From positions 1 through 61,252 of the forward strand of contig CAMMRL010000010.1 in NCBI GenBank assembly GCA_946499275.1: a stretch of DNA of 61,252 nucleotides, read 5' to 3'. Both the position numbers and the translations under genes were made by a program. Below the pieces are notes generated by a model. It saw only the letters and a program-made list of their open reading frames with translations. It was not told the DNA's origin and ran no database searches. Shown one piece after another: positions 8,550-18,983 of the stretch. Source of the DNA: an uncultured Clostridia bacterium. GTDB taxonomy: Bacteria; Bacillota; Clostridia; Oscillospirales; Acutalibacteraceae. Position 1 is the stretch's first letter. Each line of letters opens with the position of its first letter.

Positions 8550-8578
8550 TGCGTAGCCTCCTGTCGAAAGATGTATTT

Positions 8579-8607
8579 ATTGTATTGCAAAAATCGCCTT
8601 TTTGCAA
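8579..8607 (-). promoter_or_regulatory. Promoter of the purine operon
   Basis: On the minus strand, -35 TTGCAA (8602-8607), a 17-base spacer and -10 TACAAT (8579-8584). The expected start is near 8572, giving a transcript that first reads the 54-codon leader ORF. The remainder of the gap up to the groEL terminator (8608-8810) shows no gene I can support. Confidence 0.75.
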
Positions 8608-8810
8608 GTGGGTTCCCGATTTTTGTAGGGATATGGCGGGCAAAATGAACGGTGGTACTGGATTTTGTATAGAATGTGCTATTCGAATACGAAATACGCT
8701 GTTTTCCCCTCCTGCTCTCCGGCGAAACCGTCGGCAATCCTTTTCATCATACAGTATCCTGCAAAAGGCCGGATTCCTCAACATACCAGCCGATTTTACA
8801 CCCGCACGCA

Positions 8811-8843
8811 AAAAAGCGCATGGAGTATGTCCATGCGCTTTTT
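8811..8843 (-). terminator. Terminator of groESL
   Basis: A perfect 14-bp stem, AAAAAGCGCATGGA (8811-8824) and TCCATGCGCTTTTT (8830-8843), with a 5-base loop. The A and T runs allow it to work in both directions. It lies 16 bases after the groEL stop. Confidence 0.85.
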
Positions 8844-8858
8844 ATCCGGTCTAACCAA

Positions 8859-10499
<1,641 letters not shown>

Positions 10500-10545
10500 C
10501 TAATTTCGTCTTATATCGTTGTAATCCAAGCCGTTTGGGGATATC

Positions 10546-10866
<321 letters not shown>

Positions 10867-10872
10867 TTAATT

Positions 10873-10899
10873 TTAGCACTCCAATGTGTTGAGTGCTAA
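10873..10899 (-). promoter_or_regulatory. CIRCE operator (HrcA site)
   Basis: A perfect TTAGCACTC - 9 bases - GAGTGCTAA inverted repeat, 33 bases upstream of groES and just downstream of its -10. This is the classical HrcA binding site for chaperonin operons. Confidence 0.97.
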
Positions 10900-10909
10900 T
10901 CTGTTATCT

Positions 10910-10937
10910 ATTGTAATCCGATTGCTGGAAAAATCAA
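10910..10937 (-). promoter_or_regulatory. groESL promoter
   Basis: On the minus strand, -35 TTGATT (10932-10937), a 16-base spacer and -10 TACAAT (10910-10915), placed so that the transcript begins with the CIRCE element. Confidence 0.8.
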
Positions 10938-10999
10938 GAGAAAAAATGAAACTTCATAATTTTTTTACAATCTTTAGTTTTTTCTCTCTGTCCGCGCCT

Positions 11000-12319
11000 T
11001 TAGCGCTTTTGGCTACAGGAACTACCATTATTTAGACTTTCCATCGCTTTATCAACTCCGGATTTTTCTCCGTCCGTCTCAGAAGATACGAAACATATCC
11101 TTATGCTCATTACCCGCTGCTGTTCCATTTTGACAACAGTAATGCGCCGTCCGTCCAGGATAAGCTGCTCCCCTTCTTCCGGAATCCGCTCCATCTGTTC
11201 CACAACCCATCCGCCGACGGTAACCACATCCGCCGGCATCGGAAAATCGAAACGTTCGCAGAATTCCTGCGCGCTGGCGCCTCCGTCAATGATATACTCG
11301 TCGTCGGACACCATCCGGAACTCCTCGGTCACTTCATCGTGTTCATCCCAGATGTCGCCGACCAATTCTTCCAAAATGTCCTCCAGCGTCACGATGCCTA
11401 CCGTGCCGCCGAATTCATCCACCACTACAGCCATATGCACCTTGCGGCGCTGCATCTCCCGAAGCAGTGCGGAAATTTTGGCGTTTTCGGTTGTACAGTA
11501 CGCCTCGGACAAAACATCCCGCAGCGAACGATTTTCCTGATAAGACGCGGAATAAAAGTCCTTTTCATGCAGGATACCGATGATGTGGTCGATTGTGCGG
11601 GAATATACCGGAAGGCGGGAATGCCCGCTTTCACGAAACATCCGGGCGATTTCAGTCGGCGGGTCATTTTCTTCCGCCGCCGTCAAATCCACCCTAGGAG
11701 TCAGGATATCCGCCGCGTCCAGGTCGTTAAACTCGATGGCGGCGCGGATCAGTTCCCCTTCGTGGGCATTGATACCGCCTTCGTTCTGCACTTCGTCCAC
11801 CATGGTCATCAACTCCTCGGTGGTGGCACCTTCCCTTTCCCCAACGCGGAGCATCCGGGAAAGCAGCTTTTTCCACTGGCCGAACAACCAGTTGAGAGGC
11901 GTGAAAAGGACGACCAGAACCTGAATGATCGGCGCGGAGAATTTGGCAAACGCTTCCGGGCTTTCTTTCGCCATGCTCTTGGGCGAAATCTCGCCGAAAA
12001 TCAGCACCAACACCGTCATCACTACCGTAGACAGCGTAACCCCGATATCTTCCCCAACCAGCTGGATAAAAAGCACCGTCGCCAAAGAAGCGGAGGTGAT
12101 ATTCACAATATTGTTGCCAATCAAAATCGTGGACAGCAAAGCATCGTATTGATCCAGAAGCTTCAAGACCAGTTTCGCCCTTTTATTGCCGCCGTCCGCC
12201 TCATTACGCATCCGCAGGCTGTTCAAGCTGGTAAACGCGGTTTCGGTAGCGGAAAAATACGCCGACAACATGATAAGTAAACATAAAACGATGATCATAA
12301 CCACGGACATACTGTCCAT
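11000..12319 (-). CDS. CNNM/HlyC-CorC family membrane protein with CBS domains
   Basis: The 439-residue protein is a hemolysin-C/CorC-like CNNM protein, a family linked to Mg2+ or other divalent-cation transport. The start at 12319 (MDSMSVVMIIV) is chosen because AAGGAGA lies about 9 bases upstream; the frame is open a further 34 codons but without a ribosome site. The DUF21/CNNM membrane domain spans about residues 1-180, with TM helices near 5-27, 60-85, 95-115 and 125-150 and the motif YFSATETAFTSL. Two CBS domains cover about 200-325 (RVDLTAAEE, VVDEFGGTVGIVTLEDILEELVGDI) and a CorC_HlyC domain ends the protein. It stands alone upstream of the groESL promoter. Confidence 0.92.
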   Translation of the reverse strand: MDSMSVVMIIVLCLLIMLSAYFSATETAFTSLNSLRMRNEADGGNKRAKLVLKLLDQYDALLSTILIGNNIVNITSASLATVLFIQLVGEDIGVTLSTVVMTVLVLIFGEISPKSMAKESPEAFAKFSAPIIQVLVVLFTPLNWLFGQWKKLLSRMLRVGEREGATTEELMTMVDEVQNEGGINAHEGELIRAAIEFNDLDAADILTPRVDLTAAEENDPPTEIARMFRESGHSRLPVYSRTIDHIIGILHEKDFYSASYQENRSLRDVLSEAYCTTENAKISALLREMQRRKVHMAVVVDEFGGTVGIVTLEDILEELVGDIWDEHDEVTEEFRMVSDDEYIIDGGASAQEFCERFDFPMPADVVTVGGWVVEQMERIPEEGEQLILDGRRITVVKMEQQRVMSIRICFVSSETDGEKSGVDKAMESLNNGSSCSQKR

Positions 12320-12586
12320 TTCGAAAAATCTCTCCTTATCTTCATTTTCAGCGGCTTTTGTGCAAATACTAAAAAAGCGTTGTTTTTTATCATACCATAG
12401 GTTATGCTGATCCGCCATCAATTTTTCAAAAATTTCCCGTTTTGCCTTGGCTTGGCTTATCGCAATTGTGGAATAATCGGCGGATGGGCGGATATACTAA
12501 CATCGCGATTCGTCCGTCTGCACATGTGGCATCGGCGGTCAGATTTCGCCCCCGGCAAACCGGGGCAAAAAAGAGGAGTGAAACAC

Positions 12587-12796
12587 ATGCTGGACAGATT
12601 GGCGCTTATCCTCGTGGTCATCGGCGCTATTAACTGGGGCAGCATCGGACTGTTTCAGTTCGACATAGTAGCATGGGCTTTCGGCGGCCAGGGTGCCGCG
12701 GTCAGCCGCGTGATCTACACCATTGTCGCGCTGGCGGGTCTCTGGTGCATCTCCCTGTTTTTCCGTGACCGTGAAGAGCTCATCGAGCACGAATAA
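12587..12796 (+). CDS. DUF378 family small membrane protein
   Basis: This 69-residue protein has two membrane helices, about 5-22 and 42-60, and the DUF378 core LDRLALILVVIGAINWG, then a second helix ending SLFFRDR and an acidic tail (EELIEHE). The ATG at 12587 follows GAGGAG by 8 bases; longer in-frame starts upstream lack this. Members such as YuzA have no established function. It is one of the few rightward genes here and is followed directly by a perfect palindromic terminator. Confidence 0.88.
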   Translation: MLDRLALILVVIGAINWGSIGLFQFDIVAWAFGGQGAAVSRVIYTIVALAGLWCISLFFRDREELIEHE

Positions 12797-12807
12797 GGGG
12801 CCATTCC

Positions 12808-12847
12808 ACAAAAAGGGACGGACGAGTACTCGTCCGTCCCTTTTTGT
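12808..12847. terminator. Bidirectional terminator between DUF378 gene and ackA
   Basis: A perfect 40-bp palindrome centred between 12827 and 12828, with A5 on one side and T5 on the other. It can terminate both the rightward DUF378 gene and the leftward ackA gene, whose ends face each other. Confidence 0.9.
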
Positions 12848-12879
12848 CACAGGTATGCCGTCTCGTATCCGCAATGCGA

Positions 12880-14088
12880 TTACAGCGCTTTGCCTTCCAC
12901 AATCGCTTTGGTATCCCGCGCAATGACCAGCTCCTCGTTGGTCGGGATAACAAACGCGCGCACGGTGGAATCTGGCGTGGTGATCTCCATCTCTTCGCCG
13001 TGGACCTTGTTCTTTTCCGCATCCATTTTCACACCGTAGAAGGACAGGGCGTTCAGGATTTCCGCGCGCAGGGTCGGCTGGTTCTCGCCGATGCCGGCGG
13101 TGAAGATCAGCGCATCCACCCCGCCCAAAGCAACGATATAGCCGCCGATGTATTTAATAATTTCATACGTACGCATATTCCAGGCGAGTTTTGCCCGCTC
13201 GTTCCCCGCTTCGATAGCGGCCGCGATGTCGCGGTCGTCGCTGGATACGCCCGAAATGCCCAGCATGCCGGACTCCTTATTGAGCAACTGATCCATCTGC
13301 GAGGGGGACAGGTTCTCTTTCTCCATGATATAGGTCACGACCGACGGATCCACCGCGCCGGAACGGGTGCCCATCATGAAACCATCCAGCGGGGTCAGCC
13401 CCATGGTGGTGTCGATGACCTTGCCGTCCTTGATCGCAGTGACGGAGGAGCCGTTGCCGAAATGGCAGGAAATGATTTTGGTCCCCTTCCCGTCCGGCTT
13501 GCCGAGCAGTTCCAGGCAGCGCTTGCTGACATAGCGGTGGGAAGTGCCGTGAAAGCCGTAACGGCGGATGCCGTACTGCTCGTAATACCGATAAGGCACA
13601 CCGAACATATACGCCGTGGCCGGCATGGTCTGATGGAAGGCGGTGTCGAACACCACGACCTGCGGCACCTCTTTTCCGAAGGCGGCGATAGCCGCGTTGA
13701 TGCCTTGCACGTGCGCTTTATTGTGTAGCGGGGCCAGGGACGCATAATCCGCGATATCCCGGATCACCTGCTCGTTCACCAGCACCGAATGGTCGAACTT
13801 CGAACCGCCCTGCACAATGCGGTGGCCGATGGCCGCCACTTCGCTCAGGTCGTCGATCACTTTCCCTTCACCGGAGATCAGCGCTTCCTTGACCTGCGCG
13901 AAAGCGGCGGTATGATCCGGCATATCCACTTGCTTGGTAATCACACGGCCGTCGTTCGTCTTGTGCGTGAATTTCCCGTCGATCCCGATCCGCTCGCAGT
14001 TACCCTTGGCCAGGACCACTTCGCCGTCCATGTCGATAAGCTGATACTTCAGCGACGAACTGCCCGCATTGATAACCAGAATTTTCAT
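12880..14088 (-). CDS. ackA: Acetate kinase
   Basis: It converts acetyl phosphate and ADP to acetate and ATP, the energy-yielding end of anaerobic acetate production. The 402-residue sequence starts ILVINAGSSSLKYQL (about 3-17), the family phosphate-1 motif, with HRIVQGGSKF (about 88-97), FDTAFHQTMP (about 147-156), YGFHGTSHRYVS (about 177-188) and the adenosine-site FTAGIGENQP (about 324-333). No phosphotransacetylase gene is adjacent. It has its own promoter at 14265-14293 and is divergent from tmcAL, an enzyme that uses acetate directly. Confidence 0.98.
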   Translation of the reverse strand: MKILVINAGSSSLKYQLIDMDGEVVLAKGNCERIGIDGKFTHKTNDGRVITKQVDMPDHTAAFAQVKEALISGEGKVIDDLSEVAAIGHRIVQGGSKFDHSVLVNEQVIRDIADYASLAPLHNKAHVQGINAAIAAFGKEVPQVVVFDTAFHQTMPATAYMFGVPYRYYEQYGIRRYGFHGTSHRYVSKRCLELLGKPDGKGTKIISCHFGNGSSVTAIKDGKVIDTTMGLTPLDGFMMGTRSGAVDPSVVTYIMEKENLSPSQMDQLLNKESGMLGISGVSSDDRDIAAAIEAGNERAKLAWNMRTYEIIKYIGGYIVALGGVDALIFTAGIGENQPTLRAEILNALSFYGVKMDAEKNKVHGEEMEITTPDSTVRAFVIPTNEELVIARDTKAIVEGKAL

Positions 14089-14264
14089 TTCGAATTTCTA
14101 CCTGCCTTTTCTTATTTTTCCTGTGGAAATTTTCCCCTTGGTATTGGAAATTTGCGGCCCGTGCATTTCCAGGAACTTGCGTTTCCAGAAAGAAGCACGT
14201 ATACTGTATATATCGCCGTTTTTCCCGCCGTATAAACGCAAGCGGCGACAGAGTCAACTATTTT

Positions 14265-14293
14265 ATAATAGTACGGTACATCGGGATTTTCAA
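14265..14293 (-). promoter_or_regulatory. ackA promoter
   Basis: On the minus strand, -35 TTGAAA (14288-14293), an exact 17-base spacer and -10 TATTAT (14265-14270). The transcript leader is about 170 bases. The rest of the 332-base gap (14089-14420) holds no gene; on the plus strand a TATAAT at 14344-14349 could be the tmcAL -10, but I see no matching -35. Confidence 0.75.
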
Positions 14294-14420
14294 GTAAAAA
14301 GTGGGTAAAAGATAAACAAAAAGAATGGATTTTCATTTTTTCGTATAATAAACCAAAATATGCCCCTGTTCGCTGGAAACAGCAAAGGGGCAAATACCAT
14401 CAAAAAGGGGATAGCACTCC

Positions 14421-15632
14421 ATGAAAGTAGCCGGAATCGTCGCGGAATACAATCCTTTTCACAACGGGCACGCCCATCATATTGAGCGCACCCGCGCGGC
14501 GGACGGCCCCTGCCGTCCCACCCACGCCGCCGCCGCCACCAGCGGCAATTTCGTGCAGCGCGGGGAACCCGCACTGCTGCCGAAGGCCGAGCGGGTGCGG
14601 GCAGCGCTGGCGGGCGGCGTCGACCTGGTGCTGGAATTGCCCCTCCCCTGGGCCGTCGCCTCGGCGGAAGGCTTCGCGTTCGGCGCGGTTTCGATCCTGG
14701 ACGCCCTTGGCTGCGTAGACGTGCTGAGCTTCGGCAGCGAAGCCGGGGAAATCGAACCGCTGCAAAAAGTGGCCGACGCCCTGCTTTCCGACCGGTTTGC
14801 CGGCCTGCTCCGCTACCATCTGGAAGGCGGCGTCGCTTTTCCGGAAGCCCGCCAAAGGGCGACGGAGGAAATCTTGGGAAAAAAAGCGGCGTCGGTGCTG
14901 GAACACGCCAACAACACCTTAGGAATCGAGTACCTCAAAGCCCTGCGGCGGCTGGATTCGCCGATCCGCGCCTTCACCGTCCCCCGGCTGGGGGCCGGGC
15001 ACGACGAAGCCCTTCCCGTGGGCGATATGGCGTCCGCAAGCTATCTGCGTGGGCTGCTTGCCGCCGGACGGACGGCCAACGTTGCCCCCTACATGCCGCC
15101 CATCCCGCTTGAAATCCTCCACGAAGCCGCCAGAATCGGGCACTGCCCGGCCGATCCGGCGTTGATCGACCGGGCGATGCTGTCCGCCCTCCGCCGCCTG
15201 ACCAAGGAGCAGATTGCCCGCCTGCCGGGGGTCTCGGAGGGGCTGGAAAATCGGGTTTACGACGCGATCCGGACGGCAGGAAGCATGGAAGAGCTCCTTG
15301 CCGCCGTGAAGACGAAGCGCTATCCGCTCACCCGGATACGGCGGATCCTTCTGGCCGGTTTTCTCGGCCTGTCCGCCGGATGGGAAACCCGCCGTCCGCC
15401 TTATATACGGGTGCTGGGGATGAACCAGAAAGGGGCGGAAATCCTCCGGTGCGCAAAAGGTTCCTCCCTGCCGCTGATTACGCGGGTGTCCCAGCTGGAA
15501 TCCTTTCAGGAGGAGACCCGCCGTCTCTTCGCCCTGGAATCCCGTGCCGCCGACCTGTACGCGCTGGCGCTTCCCAAACCGCTCCCCTGCGGGACGGAAT
15601 ACACGACCGGGATGATCCGCTGGGAAGGGTAA
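14421..15632 (+). CDS. tmcAL: tRNA(Met) cytidine acetate ligase TmcAL
   Basis: TmcAL (formerly YlbM, DUF795) uses ATP and acetate to make N4-acetylcytidine at the wobble base of elongator tRNA-Met. The 403-residue protein begins MKVAGIVAEYNPFHNGHAHH, with the EYNPFHNGH nucleotidyltransferase motif at about 9-17. It continues with SGNFVQRGEPALL (about 33-45), LPLPWAVASAEGFAFGAV (about 72-89) and NNTLGIEYLKAL (about 170-181). The ATG follows a GGGG-rich site (AAAAGGGGATAGC). Neighbouring ackA makes acetate, the co-substrate. It is on the plus strand, opposite most neighbours. Confidence 0.93.
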   Translation: MKVAGIVAEYNPFHNGHAHHIERTRAADGPCRPTHAAAATSGNFVQRGEPALLPKAERVRAALAGGVDLVLELPLPWAVASAEGFAFGAVSILDALGCVDVLSFGSEAGEIEPLQKVADALLSDRFAGLLRYHLEGGVAFPEARQRATEEILGKKAASVLEHANNTLGIEYLKALRRLDSPIRAFTVPRLGAGHDEALPVGDMASASYLRGLLAAGRTANVAPYMPPIPLEILHEAARIGHCPADPALIDRAMLSALRRLTKEQIARLPGVSEGLENRVYDAIRTAGSMEELLAAVKTKRYPLTRIRRILLAGFLGLSAGWETRRPPYIRVLGMNQKGAEILRCAKGSSLPLITRVSQLESFQEETRRLFALESRAADLYALALPKPLPCGTEYTTGMIRWEG

Positions 15633-15850
15633 TATTGGGCTTATCCCGTCCTATGCCGCGAGGAAATGATGGTTATACAAAGGATTCTGAAAAGAGCGGA
15701 CGGCCCGATCCTTTCGGAGTATGGACCGGCATCATCGTGCCCCATACCCCACGCCCCTATAGATAAGTAAACAGAATCGCCGACAGGCTTTGGGGTGCCA
15801 AACAGCGCCGTCTTCCACTCATCGTTTATGCCGGGAATTTTGCCTGCACA

Positions 15851-15886
15851 AAAACCGCCCTTTGCCCGAAAGCAAAAGGCGGTTTT
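15851..15886. terminator. Hairpin terminator in the tmcAL-GNAT gap
   Basis: Arms AAAACCGCCcTTTGC (15851-15865) and GCAAAaGGCGGTTTT (15872-15886) match at 14 of 15 positions and have A and T runs, so it can serve tmcAL rightwards and the GNAT-end operon leftwards. In the 472-base gap (15633-16104) I see nothing else; an open frame across it on the minus strand runs through this hairpin and is not credible. Confidence 0.75.
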
Positions 15887-16104
15887 ATTAATGACTAAAA
15901 GCACCGGCCGGCCTAGACGAAAAACGGATAAAAAACCTTTTCTTTCCGCTTGAAACAAGGCGGGAATTTCACATTACAGCGCCAAAAATCCCCCGCTTAA
16001 AAAACGGCTGTTTATTGGGAGCAAACGCCATGCAAAAAAGAAGGGAAGCGTCTCTCCTCTTGCCGGTGATTCACCCTATGAAACCGACTCCATGCCGACA
16101 GCGG

Positions 16105-16644
16105 TCACGGCTCTAATCGCACAGCAGGGCGAGTGGGAGAAGAAAGGGAAAAAAGATAATGCCGCCGTTCCCCGCTGTAATATCGCGCGGTAAACTTTTT
16201 TTCCGGTTTCATACCCACTGCGCGCGCCACCTGGATGGAGGGCGCGTTATCCGTTTTGATGATCGCGTGCACTTTCGGCGCACCCAGTTTTTGGAACGCA
16301 TAGTCCCGGCAGCCCGCGGCGGCTTCTCGAGCGTATCCCCGGTGCCAGAACGCCTTTTTCAGCAGATAGCCGATTTCCAGCACCTCTTCCCCCTCGCACG
16401 GCTGCATGGTCAGCCCAGCTTGGCCGACCATTTCACCGGTCGATTTCCGCACGGCGGCCCATAGCCCGAAGCCGTGGCGGGCGTACCGCGCGCGCTGGCG
16501 GTTCAGCCAGTCCCACACCTCCTGATCGGTAAAGGCGTGTTCATAAGCATACATCACGGCCGGATCCTTCAGCATGGCCGCCAGATCGGCATAATCGGCG
16601 GATCCCATTTCCCGCAAAATCAGCCGTTCGGTTTGCAGCACCAT
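16105..16644 (-). CDS. GNAT N-acetyltransferase, RimJ/RimL type
   Basis: The 179-residue protein starts LQTERLILREMGSADYADLA, the usual RimJ/RimL-like opening, and carries WAAVRKSTGEMVGQAGL (about 62-78), the beta-hairpin of the GNAT fold. LEIGYLLKKAFWHRGYAREAA (about 91-111) holds the acetyl-CoA pyrophosphate loop, and ALDYAF.K.G.. -like residues follow at CRDYAFQKLGAPKVHAI. The target amine cannot be read from sequence; ribosomal proteins or small molecules are both possible. It is the last gene of a leftward run from the kinase at 19913, 27 bases after the small membrane protein. Confidence 0.88.
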   Translation of the reverse strand: MVLQTERLILREMGSADYADLAAMLKDPAVMYAYEHAFTDQEVWDWLNRQRARYARHGFGLWAAVRKSTGEMVGQAGLTMQPCEGEEVLEIGYLLKKAFWHRGYAREAAAGCRDYAFQKLGAPKVHAIIKTDNAPSIQVARAVGMKPEKKFTARYYSGERRHYLFSLSSPTRPAVRLEP

Positions 16645-16671
16645 ATGTCCGCCCTTCTTTCCATGGCTTTC

Positions 16672-16944
16672 TTATCCGCCGACGGATAAAAACGCTGCTG
16701 TAAGCAAAAGCAGCGTCCCGGCGAACAGCAACCCCTTTGGGATCCTCATCCAACGGATGCGGCGGGTAACTTCCTGTATATAGCGGTCCTTTGCCACGCG
16801 CTCTTCTTCCGGGTCGTCCGTAACGGCGAAAAATTCCTCCGGTGGATCCGCCGTCCATTCTGAAAGCCTTCGTCTCCAGGAAAGCAGGAGCGCTATCCCC
16901 ACTATCGTCAAAAGCGCTCCGGCAAGCAACAGCATCGCCCTCAT
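16672..16944 (-). CDS. Small two-helix membrane protein of unknown function
   Basis: I do not recognise this 90-residue protein. It has an N-terminal membrane helix (about 3-22), a charged middle with many Asp, Glu and Arg (about 24-67), and a C-terminal helix (about 70-88), giving a hairpin-like topology with the acidic middle on one side of the membrane. The ATG at 16944 lies 4 bases after the methyltransferase stop, so translation is probably coupled; a second Met, four codons in, is possible. It sits between the methyltransferase and GNAT genes. Confidence 0.65.
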   Translation of the reverse strand: MRAMLLLAGALLTIVGIALLLSWRRRLSEWTADPPEEFFAVTDDPEEERVAKDRYIQEVTRRIRWMRIPKGLLFAGTLLLLTAAFLSVGG

Positions 16945-16948
16945 CCCG

Positions 16949-17713
16949 CTACACCTGCCCGATATGGCACACGGTAACATTCGGCTGCCGCAGCCGTCCG
17001 TTCTGCTCGTACCGGCGGAATAGGGCGGTAACGGCGTCGATAAACGGCCGGTAGTTCCCGTCGCCGGGCCGCGGCGCGTAAGAGGAGGAGAGGTTCCGCC
17101 CCACAAAGCCTTCCAGCGTATAGAACAAGTCGTTGGAAAACCGACGGGTTTCGTACAGGCCGCCGCGGAAGAAGTCCGCATACCGGGGCTGGGAATGGTC
17201 AGCCCCGCCGCTGAAGCCGTGAAAATCAGGGCAATATTCCCGGCAGACGGCCGCGTTTTCCCGGACCAGCGGACTCTCCGCGTCCCGGTGGTTCCAAACC
17301 AACGCCGTAAAGCCGGCCGGCTTCAATATGCGCCGGCATTCTTCGCGGAAGACGTCCGGGTCAAACCAATGGAACGCCTGCGCCGCCGTTACCAGCTCCA
17401 CGCATTGACCCGGCAGGCCGGTGTGTTCCGCCGTACCGGAAAAGGAATGCCAATCCGGCACTTCGGACAGGAGCCTCTCCGCCTCGCGGCGCATATCCTC
17501 ATTGGGTTCCACGGCATACACCGTCAACCCGCGCTCCAACAGCCCCCGGCTGAACAGGCCGGTTCCCGCGCCGACGTCCGCCACCCGGCTGCCCGTCGTC
17601 AGCCCGGCGGTTTCCATAAGGTATGTATAGCACGCCGCCGGATAACCGGGACGACTTTTTTCATAAACCGCAGATTTTCCTGTGAATTTTTCCTTCGCAT
17701 TGCTGGCAGCCAT
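16949..17713 (-). CDS. Class I SAM-dependent methyltransferase
   Basis: The 254-residue protein has the class I methyltransferase core: VADVGAGTGLFSRGLLERG (about 44-62) is motif I, VYAVEPNEDMRREAE (about 65-79) is the acidic ribose-binding post-I segment, LVTAAQAFHWFD (about 107-118) is motif II, and ILKPAGFTALVWN (about 128-140) is motif III. The N-terminus (FTGKSAVYEKSRPGYP) resembles the Methyltransf_11/25 branch that includes ubiquinone/menaquinone-like and trans-aconitate-like enzymes, but the substrate cannot be assigned. It follows the thioredoxin gene by 62 bases and is tightly coupled to the small membrane gene. Confidence 0.88.
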   Translation of the reverse strand: MAASNAKEKFTGKSAVYEKSRPGYPAACYTYLMETAGLTTGSRVADVGAGTGLFSRGLLERGLTVYAVEPNEDMRREAERLLSEVPDWHSFSGTAEHTGLPGQCVELVTAAQAFHWFDPDVFREECRRILKPAGFTALVWNHRDAESPLVRENAAVCREYCPDFHGFSGGADHSQPRYADFFRGGLYETRRFSNDLFYTLEGFVGRNLSSSYAPRPGDGNYRPFIDAVTALFRRYEQNGRLRQPNVTVCHIGQV

Positions 17714-17775
17714 CGTAATTCCTTCCTCTATCGGCAGGCGGCGGAGGGAAAGCCCATCCGCCGTCTGTCTTCCAT

Positions 17776-18096
17776 TTATAAAAGTTTGTCGATTGCCGCT
17801 TTGAGCGTATCGATCGGCCGAGCGCCGACCAGGATGTCCGCCGGCTCTCCATCCTGGAAAATAATCACCGTGGGGACGCTTTGTACCCGGTATTCCTCCG
17901 CCAATTCCCGCAGCTGGTCAATGTCCACTTTGCCGACGACGGCTTTGCCCTCATAATCCGCCGCGAGCTGTTCGATCACCGGCCCCAACATCTTGCAGGG
18001 CATGCACCAGGTAGCGAAAAAATCCACCACCAGCACGCCTCCCGCCGCCCGGGCGGCCTGGAACGACCTCGCATCGAAATGCACCGCTTGCGCCAT
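17776..18096 (-). CDS. trxA: Thioredoxin with a CMPC active site
   Basis: A 106-residue cytosolic thioredoxin. LVVDFFATWCMPCKMLGPVIEQLA (split: about 22-34 and 35-45) carries the redox motif WCMPC in place of the usual WCGPC. VGKVDIDQLRELAEEYRVQSVPT (about 54-76) ends in the cis-Pro strand, and FQDGEPADILVGARP closes the fold. The start at 18096 is set by AAAGGATGG upstream; the frame stays open further but without support. The Met in the active site should shift the redox potential compared with CGPC. No thioredoxin reductase is nearby. Confidence 0.92.
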   Translation of the reverse strand: MAQAVHFDARSFQAARAAGGVLVVDFFATWCMPCKMLGPVIEQLAADYEGKAVVGKVDIDQLRELAEEYRVQSVPTVIIFQDGEPADILVGARPIDTLKAAIDKLL

Positions 18097-18303
18097 TCTG
18101 ATCCATCCTTTCCTTTCGGTATCATCAAGACCGCCGACCGGAACCTCGCTCCGGAAAGCGGCAATCTTAGCATAACCCAGGATGGCGATTTTACCCCTTT
18201 TTCCGTAAATAGCACAAGCACTCGGACGCAATCAGCACGCCGCTCTCCTGTCGAATACATATTCACAATATCGGGATGCAGCCAATGGACCGTTTATACC
18301 GCA

Positions 18304-18906
18304 TCAGACGCTTTTGCCGCCTTCATCCTCCGTGTAAACACCGTCGCTGACTGAAGACGAGGGCGAATCATACGGCGGCTCCTGGTAATGTACCATCCGC
18401 ATCATCCCGCCAAAAATCAGGGAAAGGAGATAGACGGCCGTTACTATGCCGCAGGCAATCAGCGCGGGAAGACGGCGGGACGGTTCATGCCGCGCGCAGG
18501 AAATCGCCAGGATAAATGCCCGTACCAAAAACGGAAGCGGCAGGGCGGTGGTCAATAGGATATTCACATTGGCCGCCGTATAACCGGCTTCGGTAAATTC
18601 TTCCCCCAGCCCGCCGAAGCTTACCACCGTCACAATCGATGCAATCATCAGCACAATGCCGACAACTAGCAGGAAAACCGACTCCGACGCATGTTCCCGA
18701 TGACGCCGGGTATAGGCCCGGAAGGAATACACCGACGTGCCGATACAGGCCGCCGCCATAACAAACATATACAGGTTAGATTGAAAATAGGCGCCGGCCA
18801 ACGTATCGCTTTTTTGAAAGGCAAGCTGCAGCATGGTGGAAATCACCGTCAGCGCCAATGCCAGCACCAAATAAAGAATCGATTTCAAAAAGCGGGAAAT
18901 TTGCAT
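18304..18906 (-). CDS. Uncharacterised five-helix membrane protein
   Basis: I do not recognise this 200-residue protein. Hydrophobic segments lie at about 7-28, 44-62, 78-100, 112-135 and 145-170, followed by a hydrophilic tail rich in Ser and Asp (about 175-200, ending TEDEGGKSV). There is an arginine-rich loop (about 63-75, YTRRHREH). The start at 18906 is preceded by GGAAAGGGTGG. It follows the PfkB-family kinase by 77 bases. No enzyme or transporter signature is visible. Confidence 0.7.
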   Translation of the reverse strand: MQISRFLKSILYLVLALALTVISTMLQLAFQKSDTLAGAYFQSNLYMFVMAAACIGTSVYSFRAYTRRHREHASESVFLLVVGIVLMIASIVTVVSFGGLGEEFTEAGYTAANVNILLTTALPLPFLVRAFILAISCARHEPSRRLPALIACGIVTAVYLLSLIFGGMMRMVHYQEPPYDSPSSSVSDGVYTEDEGGKSV

Positions 18907-18983
18907 ACAGGCCACCCTTTCCGCAAATATTTCCGTTATTTTCCCGGAGCTTTTACCGCAAAACCTTTCGTAAACCCCGCCGC

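Noticed and set aside
8385..8607. Purine riboswitch before purE
   Set aside because: The conserved purine aptamer core (J1/2, J2/3 sequences) could not be found on the minus strand; only the leader ORF and hairpin are present.
15641..15958. Leftward open frame of 105 codons in the tmcAL-GNAT gap
   Set aside because: It reads through a strong terminator hairpin (15851-15886) and has no ribosome site or recognisable sequence.
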